Both the position numbers and the translations under genes were made by a program. The notes under the pieces were generated by a model. The model did no database searches, was not told the origin of the DNA, and worked only from the letters and a program-made list of their open reading frames with translations. From Rhodophyticola sp017644125 (GTDB lineage Bacteria; Pseudomonadota; Alphaproteobacteria; Rhodobacterales; Rhodobacteraceae): a stretch of DNA of 64,000 bases. The stretch's first letter is position 1, and each line of letters begins with the position of its first letter. Below, one piece after another: positions 16,932-25,620 of the stretch. The stretch lies in assembly GCF_042140125.1 (NCBI RefSeq), contig NZ_CP159473.1; one strand, written 5' to 3'.

Positions 16932-17360
16932 TCAGACATCCGATTCAGCTACGTCCTCCGAAATCTCCTGCCGGAACGTCGGCCCTTTGGCGAGTTGCCG
17001 GCCAAGCGTGGCGATGAATGTCTCGTAGCGCTCTGCTGCCTTAGCACGCGCTGCGTGGACGGCTGGTTCTGGCAACGCCGGCGTCGTGTTGAGCCAGAAC
17101 CGAACGAAGACGGCCAGTGTTTCGACAGAGATACCGACATCCCGCTCCAGGCGGGTCATCCGACGGTCGATGTGATCCAGCCGCTTCGCAACGACGGCTT
17201 CGCGCCTTTCGGTATCGTCCGGTGACAGGAAGGAAGCGATCGCCGCCTCTGCGATCATCGACTGCGATTGTTCGCGCCGCGCCGCATAGTCTGCCAGCAT
17301 CGCCATGATGTCCGGGTCGAGATAGACGGAGATCTGCCTCTTTTTCTTTCGAACAGACAT
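16932..17360 (-). CDS. CopG-type ribbon-helix-helix protein of the transfer region
   Basis: The 142-residue product begins with a basic strand and the ribbon-helix-helix unit KRQISVYLDPDIMAMLADYA with the second helix SQSMIAEAAIASFL, then a helical tail ending with QLAKGPTFRQEISEDVAES. This gene regularly sits between traG and trbB in these elements. It may regulate the tra/trb promoter or serve in the relaxosome; neither is shown by the sequence. It starts three bases after the traG stop. Confidence 0.8.
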   Translation of the reverse strand: MSVRKKKRQISVYLDPDIMAMLADYAARREQSQSMIAEAAIASFLSPDDTERREAVVAKRLDHIDRRMTRLERDVGISVETLAVFVRFWLNTTPALPEPAVHAARAKAAERYETFIATLGRQLAKGPTFRQEISEDVAESDV

Positions 17361-17363
17361 GGG

Positions 17364-19373
17364 TTAGAGGTCCATTCCATCGTTGGGGTCGAGCGAAACC
17401 TGCCGCGCCACGCGCTGCATCGTGCGGTTCATCCGGCTATTACGCGCGACTTCTTCCTGATCATCGTCGAGGGGGTCGATCTCGAACTCGTTCTCGATCG
17501 GAGCTTTTTTCTCTACAGGTTCGGTGCGGCTAAGCTCTGGTTGGCGCCGCCGTTCGGAATCGGTGGTGTCCTCGTCGTCGCCAGAGCTGCCATGATTGTT
17601 GGCGTTGAGTGTCGGCTTCGGTGGTAACGGCAGTGTGCTCCATTCGTCTTTTCCGGCCTCGCGGGATTCTGGTTTCGACGGCGGTGGCACAATGCGGTCC
17701 TGGAAGCGCGGGTCCTCATAGTATCGAACCTTCCGTGCTCGGATCGGCGATATACCAGCGACCATGACGATTTCGTCGGCGGGCGGAAGCTGCATAACCT
17801 CACCGGGGGTCAGCAGCGGCCGCGCCGTTTCCTGCCGCGACACCATCAGATGGCCGAGCCAGGGTGACAGACGATGCCCGGCATAGTTCTTCATGGCGCG
17901 GAGTTCGGTGGCCGTGCCCAGGGCATCGGACACGCGCTTGGCGGTGCGCTCGTCATTGGTGGCAAAGCTCACCCGGACATGACAGTTGTCGAGGATCGAG
18001 TTGTTCGGACCGTAGGCCTTTTCGATCTGGTTCAGCGATTGCGCGATCAGGAAGCTCTTGAGCCCATAGCCAGCCATGAAGGCGAGCGCGCTTTCGAAGA
18101 AATCGAGGCGGCCAAGTGCCGGGAACTCGTCCAGCATCAAGAGCAAACGATGCCGCCGGTTATCGCCTTGAAGATCTTCGGTCAGGCGCCGCCCGATCTG
18201 ATTGAGAATGAGACGAATGAGTGGCTTGGTCCGGTTGATGTCAGACGGCGGAACCACGAGGTAGAGCGTCGCGGGCTGGCTGCCTTCGACCAGATCCGCG
18301 ATGCGCCAGTCGCAGCGCCGGGTCACCTTCGCAACCACCGGATCGCGATAGAGCCCCAGGAAGGACATTGCCGTCGAGAGAACGCCGGAGCGCTCATTGC
18401 CAGACTTGTTGAGCAACTCGCGCGCCGCACTTGCGACCACGGGATGCGGTCCGGCATCTCCGAGATGTGCGGTCGCCATCATCGCGCGCAACGTCACCTC
18501 GATCGGGCGTTTGGGATCGGAGAGAAACGCGGCAACTCCGGCGAGAGTCTTGTCGGCCTCAGCATAGAGGACATGCAAGATCGCACCGACCAGCAGCGCA
18601 TGGCTGGTCTTCTCCCAATGATTGCGTTTTTCCAGCGAGCCTTCGGGGTCGACCAGGATGTCGGCGATGTTCTGGACGTCACGCACTTCCCATTCGCCAC
18701 GGCGCACTTCGAGCAGTGGATTATAGGCGGATGAATTCCCATTGGTCGGATCGAACAGCAGAACGTGGCCATACTGCGCGCGAAAGCCGGAGGTGAGCTG
18801 CCAGTTTTCGCCCTTGATGTCGTGCACGATGGCCGATCCAGGCCAAGTGAGAAGGGAAGGCACCACGAGCCCGACACCCTTGCCGCTGCGCGTGGGTGCA
18901 AAACACAGCACATGTTCGGGTCCGTCATGCCGGAGATAGTCGTCATCGAGCCTGCCAAGCACAACGCCGTCCGGATCAAGCAGCCCGGCTCTCTGAACAT
19001 CGGGCCGCTCTGCCCAGCGGGCCGATCCATACGTATCGACGTCTTGTGCCTCGCGGGCGCGCAGCACGGACATGAAAATCGCGGCCGCCACCGCCATGAA
19101 TCCGCCCGAGGCTGCGATAACCGCGCCCTCGACGAAAATCGGCGGGGCGTAGGCATCATAGGCGTACCACCACCAAAAGAACGCGGGCGGATAATAGATC
19201 GGCCAGCCGAACAGGTCGAACCAGGGGTCCCCGAGTTGCGGCTGGAAGCCAAGACGTAGTGCCGTCCATTGCGTCGCCGCCCACACCGTGCCGAGCACGA
19301 TCAGCGACACGATGATAATCTGACCCCAAAGAATTTTCGTCGAGGGCACGTTCTTCCTCTCCTTGTCGGACAA
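17364..19373 (-). CDS. traG: TraG/VirD4 coupling protein
   Basis: This 669-residue type IV coupling ATPase brings the relaxase-DNA complex to the channel. Two N-terminal membrane helices (about residues 17-33 and 82-103) precede Walker A APTRSGKG at 159-166. Walker B follows in HRLLLMLDEFPALGRLDFFE, with the conserved GYGLKSFLIAQSLNQIEKAY after it. The acidic C-terminal tail, about residues 590-640, is poorly conserved. The expected relaxase neighbour is separated from it by an inserted exporter/regulator pair. Confidence 0.95.
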   Translation of the reverse strand: MSDKERKNVPSTKILWGQIIIVSLIVLGTVWAATQWTALRLGFQPQLGDPWFDLFGWPIYYPPAFFWWWYAYDAYAPPIFVEGAVIAASGGFMAVAAAIFMSVLRAREAQDVDTYGSARWAERPDVQRAGLLDPDGVVLGRLDDDYLRHDGPEHVLCFAPTRSGKGVGLVVPSLLTWPGSAIVHDIKGENWQLTSGFRAQYGHVLLFDPTNGNSSAYNPLLEVRRGEWEVRDVQNIADILVDPEGSLEKRNHWEKTSHALLVGAILHVLYAEADKTLAGVAAFLSDPKRPIEVTLRAMMATAHLGDAGPHPVVASAARELLNKSGNERSGVLSTAMSFLGLYRDPVVAKVTRRCDWRIADLVEGSQPATLYLVVPPSDINRTKPLIRLILNQIGRRLTEDLQGDNRRHRLLLMLDEFPALGRLDFFESALAFMAGYGLKSFLIAQSLNQIEKAYGPNNSILDNCHVRVSFATNDERTAKRVSDALGTATELRAMKNYAGHRLSPWLGHLMVSRQETARPLLTPGEVMQLPPADEIVMVAGISPIRARKVRYYEDPRFQDRIVPPPSKPESREAGKDEWSTLPLPPKPTLNANNHGSSGDDEDTTDSERRRQPELSRTEPVEKKAPIENEFEIDPLDDDQEEVARNSRMNRTMQRVARQVSLDPNDGMDL

Positions 19374-19581
19374 GAAGTCGGATCACATGATCGGGAAAAT
19401 CAAGCTCGGACGGCGCCGTTCATCGTATGGTCGCATCACGGCGAAGGAATACAGGCAATAGCGTATTTTGCTGAAAGCGAGCATTTGCGATCTTCATGGA
19501 CAATGGCGGCAGCGCGGGACATTGCCGCCATCCGGCTGCCGCGTTTCAATGGCCGGACTCTGTGAACTCGCGGATTGGCTC

Positions 19582-20520
19582 TCACGCCTCCAACGCACTT
19601 CGATCACCGCGTTTCGCTCCGCCATAGGCGGCGATGATCGCCCCTGCAAAGTAGATCATTAGGCCCGCCATGGTTGCCGGGGCATAGTCGACTCGACCTT
19701 CGATGATCTGGAACAGAAAGACGAACAGCGGGCCAAGGGCGGTAATCGCGGCGAGCGTCAGGGTCGACATAAGTGAGATCGCCTTCTGCATCGCGAAGAC
19801 GGGGAACGCCATGATGACAAATCCGATCAGGACCACGATCACCATTCCACCCAGATCGACGGTGCCCTTCGCATCGAGACCAAGCGTAACTCCGATGAGT
19901 GCGACCGCTACGTAGAGCGGGAACCGCAGTCCATATTGCGCGACAGGAGAGACACCCAAACGGTTAAGCCGCTGGCTGTAGATCATCATGGCCGCGAGGC
20001 TTGCCCCTGACATACAGGTCAGCAGCACTCCGACAAGGGCAACGGTCCAGTCCCCTCTCACAAAGCCAGACTGACCGAGGATTGTGATCGCCGCGAGATA
20101 AAAGATACCAATCACGACGACGAGCAATCCCGTGCCTTCGGTACGGTTGCGCAGGGGCGAGGCTTCCGGGACGCCAATGGCCCAGGCGATCAGAACGACG
20201 ACGGGGATCAGCCCCGAGAAGATCGTGAACACGACTGCCGGTTCGATCATCTGAAGTGCGAAGAAATAGGCGACCCACACAAAGGCAGTCGAGAGGTTCA
20301 GACCGAACAGGGCAGCGCCATTGTTCCACGCGATGCGCAGTTCATCTGCCGAGCGGACGGCTGTCCATGTCAGCGCGCCTACGGCTGTAAAGCCGAAGAC
20401 GGCTGCTCCGATCAAAAAGGAATCGTAGTCCTGAAATGCACTCCCGAAGAAGACGGCCTGCGCCGCTTCCAGGATGACGAAGGAGAAGGCCCAGATGAGG
20501 CCCAGGGTTGCGTTGCTCAT
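19582..20520 (-). CDS. DMT-superfamily (EamA-like) exporter
   Basis: This 312-residue protein has about ten hydrophobic segments arranged as two repeated five-helix halves, as in EamA-type drug/metabolite transporters. Segments such as MIEPAVVFTIFSGLIPVVVL and ALGPLFVFLFQIIEGRVDYA fit the family. It diverges from an Lrp/AsnC regulator with a 102-base gap; this pairing is common for amino-acid or metabolite exporters induced by their own substrate. It lies between traG and the relaxase gene, where no such gene is usual, so it is cargo. The substrate is unknown. Confidence 0.8.
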   Translation of the reverse strand: MSNATLGLIWAFSFVILEAAQAVFFGSAFQDYDSFLIGAAVFGFTAVGALTWTAVRSADELRIAWNNGAALFGLNLSTAFVWVAYFFALQMIEPAVVFTIFSGLIPVVVLIAWAIGVPEASPLRNRTEGTGLLVVVIGIFYLAAITILGQSGFVRGDWTVALVGVLLTCMSGASLAAMMIYSQRLNRLGVSPVAQYGLRFPLYVAVALIGVTLGLDAKGTVDLGGMVIVVLIGFVIMAFPVFAMQKAISLMSTLTLAAITALGPLFVFLFQIIEGRVDYAPATMAGLMIYFAGAIIAAYGGAKRGDRSALEA

Positions 20521-20622
20521 GTCGAGGTTCCATCGCCTTTCCGTAGACCTACGACGAAAGCGATGGATAGTGCGGTCAAAATCTTCGATAAACTGGAGTT
20601 TTGGACCACAGGAGACTTAACG

Positions 20623-21087
20623 ATGGATGCTCTGGACCTTCGGATCGTCGCCGCTCTTCAGGCGGACGGGTCTCTGACAAAAGCGCAACTCGCAGACGCG
20701 GTCGGGTCAACACCATCGACCTGTTTGCGGCGCGTCGCTGATCTGCGCCGCGCAGGGGTGCTTACAGGCTGCGTCTATCTGGCCGATCCTGCCAAACTCG
20801 GGCGGGGCATACGGGCCATCGTCACGGTCACGACCCGGAACCACACAAAAGACCTGCGCACATCCTTCGCCTCTCGCATCTTGGAAGAGGCTGCAATCAC
20901 ACAAGCCTATGGCGTGACGGGTGAGCTTGATGCAGTTTTGATTGGGCATTTCGCGGATATGGAAGAGTATCAGGCGCTATGTGACCGGCTGTTCGATAGC
21001 GACCCCGACGTCGTGCGTTACACCACGCTGTTCGCAGTCGAGACCTATAAGGAGACAACCGCTGTTGAACCCTCCGCCATTGGGTAA
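20623..21087 (+). CDS. Lrp/AsnC-family transcriptional regulator
   Basis: The 154-residue protein has an N-terminal helix-turn-helix (LDLRIVAALQADGSLTKAQL, then STPSTCLRRVADLRRAGVL) and a C-terminal ligand-binding domain ending VVRYTTLFAVETYKETTAVE. The start at ATG 20623 is chosen over 20563 because AGGAG lies nine bases upstream and the fold begins there. It is divergent from an EamA-type exporter and probably controls it in response to an amino acid. Together they form a two-gene insertion inside the conjugation region. Confidence 0.85.
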   Translation: MDALDLRIVAALQADGSLTKAQLADAVGSTPSTCLRRVADLRRAGVLTGCVYLADPAKLGRGIRAIVTVTTRNHTKDLRTSFASRILEEAAITQAYGVTGELDAVLIGHFADMEEYQALCDRLFDSDPDVVRYTTLFAVETYKETTAVEPSAIG

Positions 21088-21174
21088 GCAGCCATTCAAA
21101 CATCCGGCAGCATCAGACACATTGGACTCACATCGGTCGGTTACCGCAGGATGATCAAACGTCTGCAATACCAC

Positions 21175-22914
21175 TCATAACCCAATGCCCCGGTTCCGAC
21201 CGAAGTCCCAGTCGACCCCGCCATTGCCGCGGGCGATGCCGGAGATGTGTTTGCCGAGATGTTTCTCGACGGAGGGCGTCCAGGGCACGAGTTGGAAACC
21301 AAGCCCGTCGTCAATCATGGCGAAGCGACCCGATGCGAGCGCGATGCGGCGCTGATAGGTGCCAGCGACATACTCACCGGTGGACGATGGCGTGTGGGGT
21401 TTGCCGAGTTCCGTGGCGAGTTTTTCGCCAACAGCATCCAACTCGCGCTTGCGCAACGTGTTGAGCAAGTTGCGATTGAAGATCACCCGTTGAACCAGCC
21501 GTTTGGCGAGGCCATCTTCGATGAGATGATCGGCGCGCCGCTGCTGCGCTTCGCGGACTTCGGCGCCGAACCCGCCTCCAGCAAGCGGCACGGGATCACG
21601 GGCGATGGCGTGTCGGTCAAGCCAGGTCGCGCCGGTTGCCGTCACCTGTGCTTCGATCGACAGGTCGGAGCGGACGGCAAGTGCCAAACGGGTATTGCCC
21701 TTGGCATCCTCGAATTTGCGCAGTTCGACGATCGATCCGGGCGCGCTGTCTCCGGCTGCGTCGATATGGGGCAGCTTGATGTGATGGGTTCTGCCGTCGA
21801 CGCCATCGACAACGGCATAGGCAGTCCCCTTGAGCTCGTCGTCGAGCCCGCGATCCACCAGTCGCCCGATGATGGGATCACCGAGACTTTCGCCTGCCAG
21901 CACATAGCTTGATGTATCGCGCGCGATGCCGCGCTCCGTGAGTCCGCAATGGATGCGTTTAATGATATCCCCACGCTCGCCGAGGTCACGCAATGTCGTC
22001 TCGGCGCGCTCGTTCATCACCCATTGTCCAGGTCCGATCTGATCGGCGAGACCGAGATGTTCAAGCTTGCGCAATCGGCCGACCTTCAGCGCATGAAATT
22101 CGTCGGGCTGAATGCCGGGCTGCGGTGCCAGATCGATGATGCCGGTCCGGTAACCGTCGCGCTTAAGCTGGCGGTCCAGACTGGTCCAGCGCTCGGTATC
22201 GATCTGCTGTTCGAGAGATTTGCGGATGTCATGATCCGTGCGCGGCCCAAGCTCCATGGTGATCAGGTCGCGCGCCCGGTCGCGCATGCCTTCCTTGATG
22301 TAGTCGCGCGATATGACGAGGTTTTCGCCATCGTCCCGAACGCCGCGCACGATGAGATGGATATGCGGATGTTCGGTGTTCCAATGATCGATAGCGACCC
22401 AGTCGAGCTTCGTGCCGAGATCCCTTTCCATTTGACGCGTGAGATCGGCGGTGAAGGATTTGAGGTCGGCCATCTGCACGGCGTCGTCCGGCGAAACGAT
22501 GAAGCGGAAATGATGCCGGTCATCCTCGCAGCGTTCGGCGAACGCCTTGGCATCGACCTCTTCCTCTCCCGGCCCGAACAATCGCGCCTTCTCTCCGTCG
22601 CGGGTCACCCCGTCACGGCGCAGATAGGACAGATGCGTGGCGAGCGGAGCGCTGCGTCCGGTATTGCGCACGACACGCGCCTTGACGACGGCACCACGCG
22701 AGCGGGCTGTGATGAAGCGATTGGCCTGGACCGATGCGCGCTGGCCACGCCCGAAGCGTGAGCGATTGCCCGGACCGATCCTGCCCTTGCGGGACACGGA
22801 GCCGCCGGCCTTCTGCGCGGCGGCCAACGCCTGGGCGATGAAGGGGCGCGTGCGCTGAGCGGTCGAAGACCGGATGCGGCCTGGGCGAATGCGGAAGTCG
22901 TCTTCTGCGCTCAT
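21175..22914 (-). CDS. Relaxase/mobilisation nuclease with DUF3363
   Basis: This 579-residue relaxase nicks at oriT and pilots the transferred strand. The N-terminal VirD2-type domain includes the HUH metal-binding motif in WNTEHPHIHLIVRGVRDDGE and the upstream conserved ARVVRNTGRSAPLATHLSYL region; a DUF3363 domain occupies the C-terminal half (HALKVGRLRKLEHLGLAD onward). The start is placed at ATG 22914 (MSAEDDFRIRPGR) rather than 23034, because the extra frame runs through inverted repeats that look like the origin of transfer. Confidence 0.92.
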   Translation of the reverse strand: MSAEDDFRIRPGRIRSSTAQRTRPFIAQALAAAQKAGGSVSRKGRIGPGNRSRFGRGQRASVQANRFITARSRGAVVKARVVRNTGRSAPLATHLSYLRRDGVTRDGEKARLFGPGEEEVDAKAFAERCEDDRHHFRFIVSPDDAVQMADLKSFTADLTRQMERDLGTKLDWVAIDHWNTEHPHIHLIVRGVRDDGENLVISRDYIKEGMRDRARDLITMELGPRTDHDIRKSLEQQIDTERWTSLDRQLKRDGYRTGIIDLAPQPGIQPDEFHALKVGRLRKLEHLGLADQIGPGQWVMNERAETTLRDLGERGDIIKRIHCGLTERGIARDTSSYVLAGESLGDPIIGRLVDRGLDDELKGTAYAVVDGVDGRTHHIKLPHIDAAGDSAPGSIVELRKFEDAKGNTRLALAVRSDLSIEAQVTATGATWLDRHAIARDPVPLAGGGFGAEVREAQQRRADHLIEDGLAKRLVQRVIFNRNLLNTLRKRELDAVGEKLATELGKPHTPSSTGEYVAGTYQRRIALASGRFAMIDDGLGFQLVPWTPSVEKHLGKHISGIARGNGGVDWDFGRNRGIGL

Positions 22915-22924
22915 GGCGCTCGCC

Positions 22925-23054
22925 CCGCACAGTGCGTTACTGCGTTGAGATCTTTGCAAAAGTGCGCGTGCTGCACTGTGCGGCGTTTCTGCGCACATTG
23001 CGAATTTGGCCTGTAACCCCTTGAAACACCACAACCGAATATGGCCGCACAGTG
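22925..23054. promoter_or_regulatory. Candidate origin of transfer (oriT) upstream of the relaxase gene
   Basis: Three copies of CCGCACAGTG occur in 130 bases: direct at 22925-22934, inverted at 22974-22983 and direct at 23045-23054. The third is itself inside a near-palindrome, GGCCGCACAGTGTGGCC. Inverted repeats directly in front of a relaxase start are the usual place and form of an oriT or of sites where the relaxase represses its own promoter. No nick site was identified, so the call rests on position and repeats. Confidence 0.5.
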
Positions 23055-23158
23055 TGGCCCTTTATCCTGCCATCCCCTCTCCCTGTTGCCGACCTTACGC
23101 CTCATCACACGCCACACTGCGCTGCTGCATCCGGGAGCACGAAATGCGAGAGCGGTCG

Positions 23159-23917
23159 TCATGGTGCCCTCTCCTCGCGTGATTGCGCGACAAATACGCC
23201 ATCGGGGCGTTCGTCTTGCGTATCGTCATTGGACGTTGGCGGCGTCGGTGGAACGTCATACGTTCTGCGTTCGTCCTGCACGGGATCTGCGGTCGAACTG
23301 CCATTCGAGCGTTCAACGAAGAGGGGTGCTTCCCGCCAATCGGGCGGCGCAGGCGCGACCGTCGTGTTGCCGTCGAGCGGTGCCAGACCGAGCATCGGGA
23401 GCAGCATCGCCATGTAAGCCCGGGTCTCTCGCGGTAACATTCGACCGGTCGCCAGATGCTCTTCATAGCGTCCGGGTCCGGCATTGTAAGCCGCAAGGAA
23501 ACCGGGCGAGCCGAACCGGTCATACATCTCCCTCAGATAGGCCGTGCCACCGAGAATGTTGTCGCGTGGATCGAAAGGATCGCGCCCGAGCCGGTGGCGC
23601 ATGCGCAAGTCGGCCCAGGTATCGGGCATGATCTGCATCAGCCCCATTGCGCCCGCGCTGGAAACGGCGCGTACGTGGCCAGCGCTCTCCACCTGCATCA
23701 CGGCGCGAATCCAGCGTTCGGGAATGCGGAACCTCTGCGCGGCTTCGGCAATATGATCGGCATAGGAACCGCTTGCTGACCGTTCGCCCGACGCGCATTG
23801 GGCGACTGTGATCGTCGGCAAAGCGGCCCCGGAAAGAAGACCGGAAAGGAGAAACAGTGCAGCCAGCCGGACGGCGCAGCGCCGACCGATGGTCCTGCGA
23901 CTAAGAGTAATGGGCAC
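23159..23917 (-). CDS. Conjugation-associated lytic transglycosylase (SLT domain)
   Basis: This is a 252-residue exported murein hydrolase. A hydrophobic signal segment (about residues 14-39) is followed by an SLT domain (residues 53-150) with catalytic E77 in AVMQVESAGH, then SSAGAMGLMQIMPDTW, and LAAYNAGPGRYEEH. Such enzymes open the peptidoglycan locally for the mating channel. The C-terminal 90 residues are polar and poorly conserved. It starts five bases after the DUF736 gene stop, in the same operon as traF. Confidence 0.9.
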   Translation of the reverse strand: MPITLSRRTIGRRCAVRLAALFLLSGLLSGAALPTITVAQCASGERSASGSYADHIAEAAQRFRIPERWIRAVMQVESAGHVRAVSSAGAMGLMQIMPDTWADLRMRHRLGRDPFDPRDNILGGTAYLREMYDRFGSPGFLAAYNAGPGRYEEHLATGRMLPRETRAYMAMLLPMLGLAPLDGNTTVAPAPPDWREAPLFVERSNGSSTADPVQDERRTYDVPPTPPTSNDDTQDERPDGVFVAQSREERAP

Positions 23918-23921
23918 CGCC

Positions 23922-24260
23922 TCACCCCTGATTGCGGCGTTTCGGCGGCCGATTCCAGGTCAAGAGATAGGTGTCGTTTTCGCTCACCGAATGGAAGAGG
24001 TTCGCATGGATCGGATGCGGCAATGCCGGATCGTCGATCAGCATCGAAACATAGTCGCCGGCCTTCTCGCCGGTGCGTTTCCAGCCTGCGCCGACTTCGT
24101 GGGGTTCGTCCTCTGCGCCGAGATGAACACGATAGTCGGGGGCGTTTTCAGCATCCGTGTGTTCAGCCGGTACAAGGGTAAGCGCGGCGTCAACTGTCAG
24201 CGTTTTGAGTACACCACGATAGCCTTCCTTGGTGCGGGTGAAGTGTCCGATATGTGCCAT
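23922..24260 (-). CDS. DUF736 protein (first copy)
   Basis: This 112-residue protein begins MAHIGHFTRTKEGYRGVLKT and contains APDYRVHLGAEDEPHEVGAG and the ending NDTYLLTWNRPPKRR, a pattern of the DUF736 family common on rhizobial plasmids and conjugative elements. Its function is unknown. It sits between traF and the transglycosylase gene. A second, more canonical copy is encoded at 29587-29910. Confidence 0.8.
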   Translation of the reverse strand: MAHIGHFTRTKEGYRGVLKTLTVDAALTLVPAEHTDAENAPDYRVHLGAEDEPHEVGAGWKRTGEKAGDYVSMLIDDPALPHPIHANLFHSVSENDTYLLTWNRPPKRRNQG

Positions 24261-24305
24261 GTGATTTCCTTTCAGTTGGCTTGGGGGAGAAGTTGGGAAT
24301 GCGGA

Positions 24306-24851
24306 TCATTGGCTGTTCACACGCCCTTGGATGGGGCTCGCACGGTCCTCATCGGTCCAGAGCGAGACAGCGCGACCGATGATCGATTGGACGGGCATTG
24401 GACCAAAATACCGTCCGTCGAGGCTGGTCTCGACGGCAGGGTTCATGAGAAAGATGTCGTCTGCGGCGATGCGCTGGCAGCCCTGCCAGACCGGCATCGG
24501 ACGCCCGAAACTGTCGTGCTCCTGGGCCATGCCCATCACCGCACCATCGACCGTGATGGTGCGCCCGACGCGACAAACGATCTGCCCCGGCAGGCCGACG
24601 ACGTGCTTCAACAGCGGAATGTTGGGCGGCAGATAACCGCGCTCCGCCAGTAAGCTTTCAAGCGCTTCGGGGGCGTCGAGGGCGACAAGGTCGTGCAGCT
24701 CAGGCTGCGCTTTGGGATCCACTCGATAGAGGCCCACCGGCGCGGACGGGGTGACGTTCCAGATCAGGTGGGCGGGCGTTTCGACGAACGCCGGAACCGT
24801 GATTGCAACGATCGCGGCAACACCGACGAGAGACCAGATGCGGCGTTTCAT
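24306..24851 (-). CDS. traF: TraF, S26-family signal-peptidase-like protease
   Basis: This 181-residue membrane-anchored protease is related to leader peptidase; in IncP systems TraF matures and cyclises the TrbC pilin. An N-terminal membrane helix (residues 7-24) precedes the catalytic serine S36 in NVTPSAPVGLY and the lysine K82 in PLLKHVVGLPGQ, with the later SLDGRYFGPMPVQSIIGRA. Its start overlaps the DUF2840 stop by four bases. The pilin it would act on is encoded in the trb block of this window. Confidence 0.92.
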   Translation of the reverse strand: MKRRIWSLVGVAAIVAITVPAFVETPAHLIWNVTPSAPVGLYRVDPKAQPELHDLVALDAPEALESLLAERGYLPPNIPLLKHVVGLPGQIVCRVGRTITVDGAVMGMAQEHDSFGRPMPVWQGCQRIAADDIFLMNPAVETSLDGRYFGPMPVQSIIGRAVSLWTDEDRASPIQGRVNSQ

Positions 24852-25369
24852 CGGCCCGCCCTCCGGCGTTTGAGCCAGGCGGCATGGCGGGCGGGCGTGT
24901 AGGTGCGCGGCGTCTGGCGTGCAACCATCCGGTTGTGGACATGTCGCCAGTGATCGGGTGCAACATCGACGGGATCGATCTCAAGCGCTTCGATGGCATC
25001 GACGATCTGCAACACCCGCACGACCTTGGGCCACCCGGTGACGGTCAACAGAACATCGCCGCCGGGACTCACAAATGGGAGCGTCTGATGGGCCGTACCG
25101 GGGTCCACGACGCGCACAATGTCGATGCGGGAAAGCACAGTGCCGTAATCGTTCGATTGCCAGCGAACGAAGGCGAAGAGGCTGCCGGGCACGAAACTCA
25201 ACACGCGCCGACGGCGATCGATAATCCGCTCACGGACCTCCTGGCCGAAGCGGATCCAGTATTCGATCCCCTTTTCGACCCAGATCAGCTCGACATGGGT
25301 GAGCGCGTCGATATCGCGGTTGCGCGACGGTCGCTGTGCGGCGGAACTGATTGGTACGGCGTCACTCAT
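24848..25369 (-). CDS. DUF2840 protein
   Basis: The 173-residue protein has conserved segments HVELIWVEKGIEYWIRFGQE and SFVPGSLFAFVRWQSNDYGT, then a C-terminal TPARHAAWLKRRR. DUF2840 genes regularly lie between traF and the parA-linked gene in alphaproteobacterial conjugative elements; no function is established. Four-base overlaps with both neighbours place it in a tightly coupled run of five genes from repA to traF. Confidence 0.8.
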   Translation of the reverse strand: MSDAVPISSAAQRPSRNRDIDALTHVELIWVEKGIEYWIRFGQEVRERIIDRRRRVLSFVPGSLFAFVRWQSNDYGTVLSRIDIVRVVDPGTAHQTLPFVSPGGDVLLTVTGWPKVVRVLQIVDAIEALEIDPVDVAPDHWRHVHNRMVARQTPRTYTPARHAAWLKRRRAGR

Positions 25370-25620
25370 TGGTCCGCACCATTGCCGTCGGGAAACTCGC
25401 GCCCGAGCAATGCGCGCAGCATGTCGGCAACGGTGACCCCGCGCCGGAAGGCCTCGATTTTGATCCGTCCGCGCAAGTCTGGGGTGATGTCGATCGTCAG
25501 ACGGGCGGTGTATGCAGCGATCCCACTGTCGCGTTTGGACGATTTATCCGTGTCGCGAACCCAGTCGTCGGGTGCGGCGGGACGCGCTGCGAAGCCCGGT
25601 TTCGAAGGGGACCGCGTCAT
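25366..25620 (-). CDS. Small ribbon-helix-helix-like protein downstream of parA
   Basis: This 84-residue protein has a basic, disordered N-terminus and a C-terminal ribbon-helix-helix-like part (YTARLTIDITPDLRGRIKIE then AFRRGVTVADMLRALLGREF). Its place directly after parA, with four-base overlaps on both sides, suggests the DNA-binding partner of the ParA ATPase, analogous to small ParB-type centromere binders. A larger ParB-like protein is encoded at 33544-35652, so the division of labour is unclear. Confidence 0.65.
   Translation of the reverse strand: MTRSPSKPGFAARPAAPDDWVRDTDKSSKRDSGIAAYTARLTIDITPDLRGRIKIEAFRRGVTVADMLRALLGREFPDGNGADQ

Noticed and set aside
22915..23034. N-terminal 40-residue extension of the relaxase
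   Set aside because: The extension is low in family similarity and its DNA carries inverted repeats of a likely oriT; translation from ATG 22914 gives the normal start.
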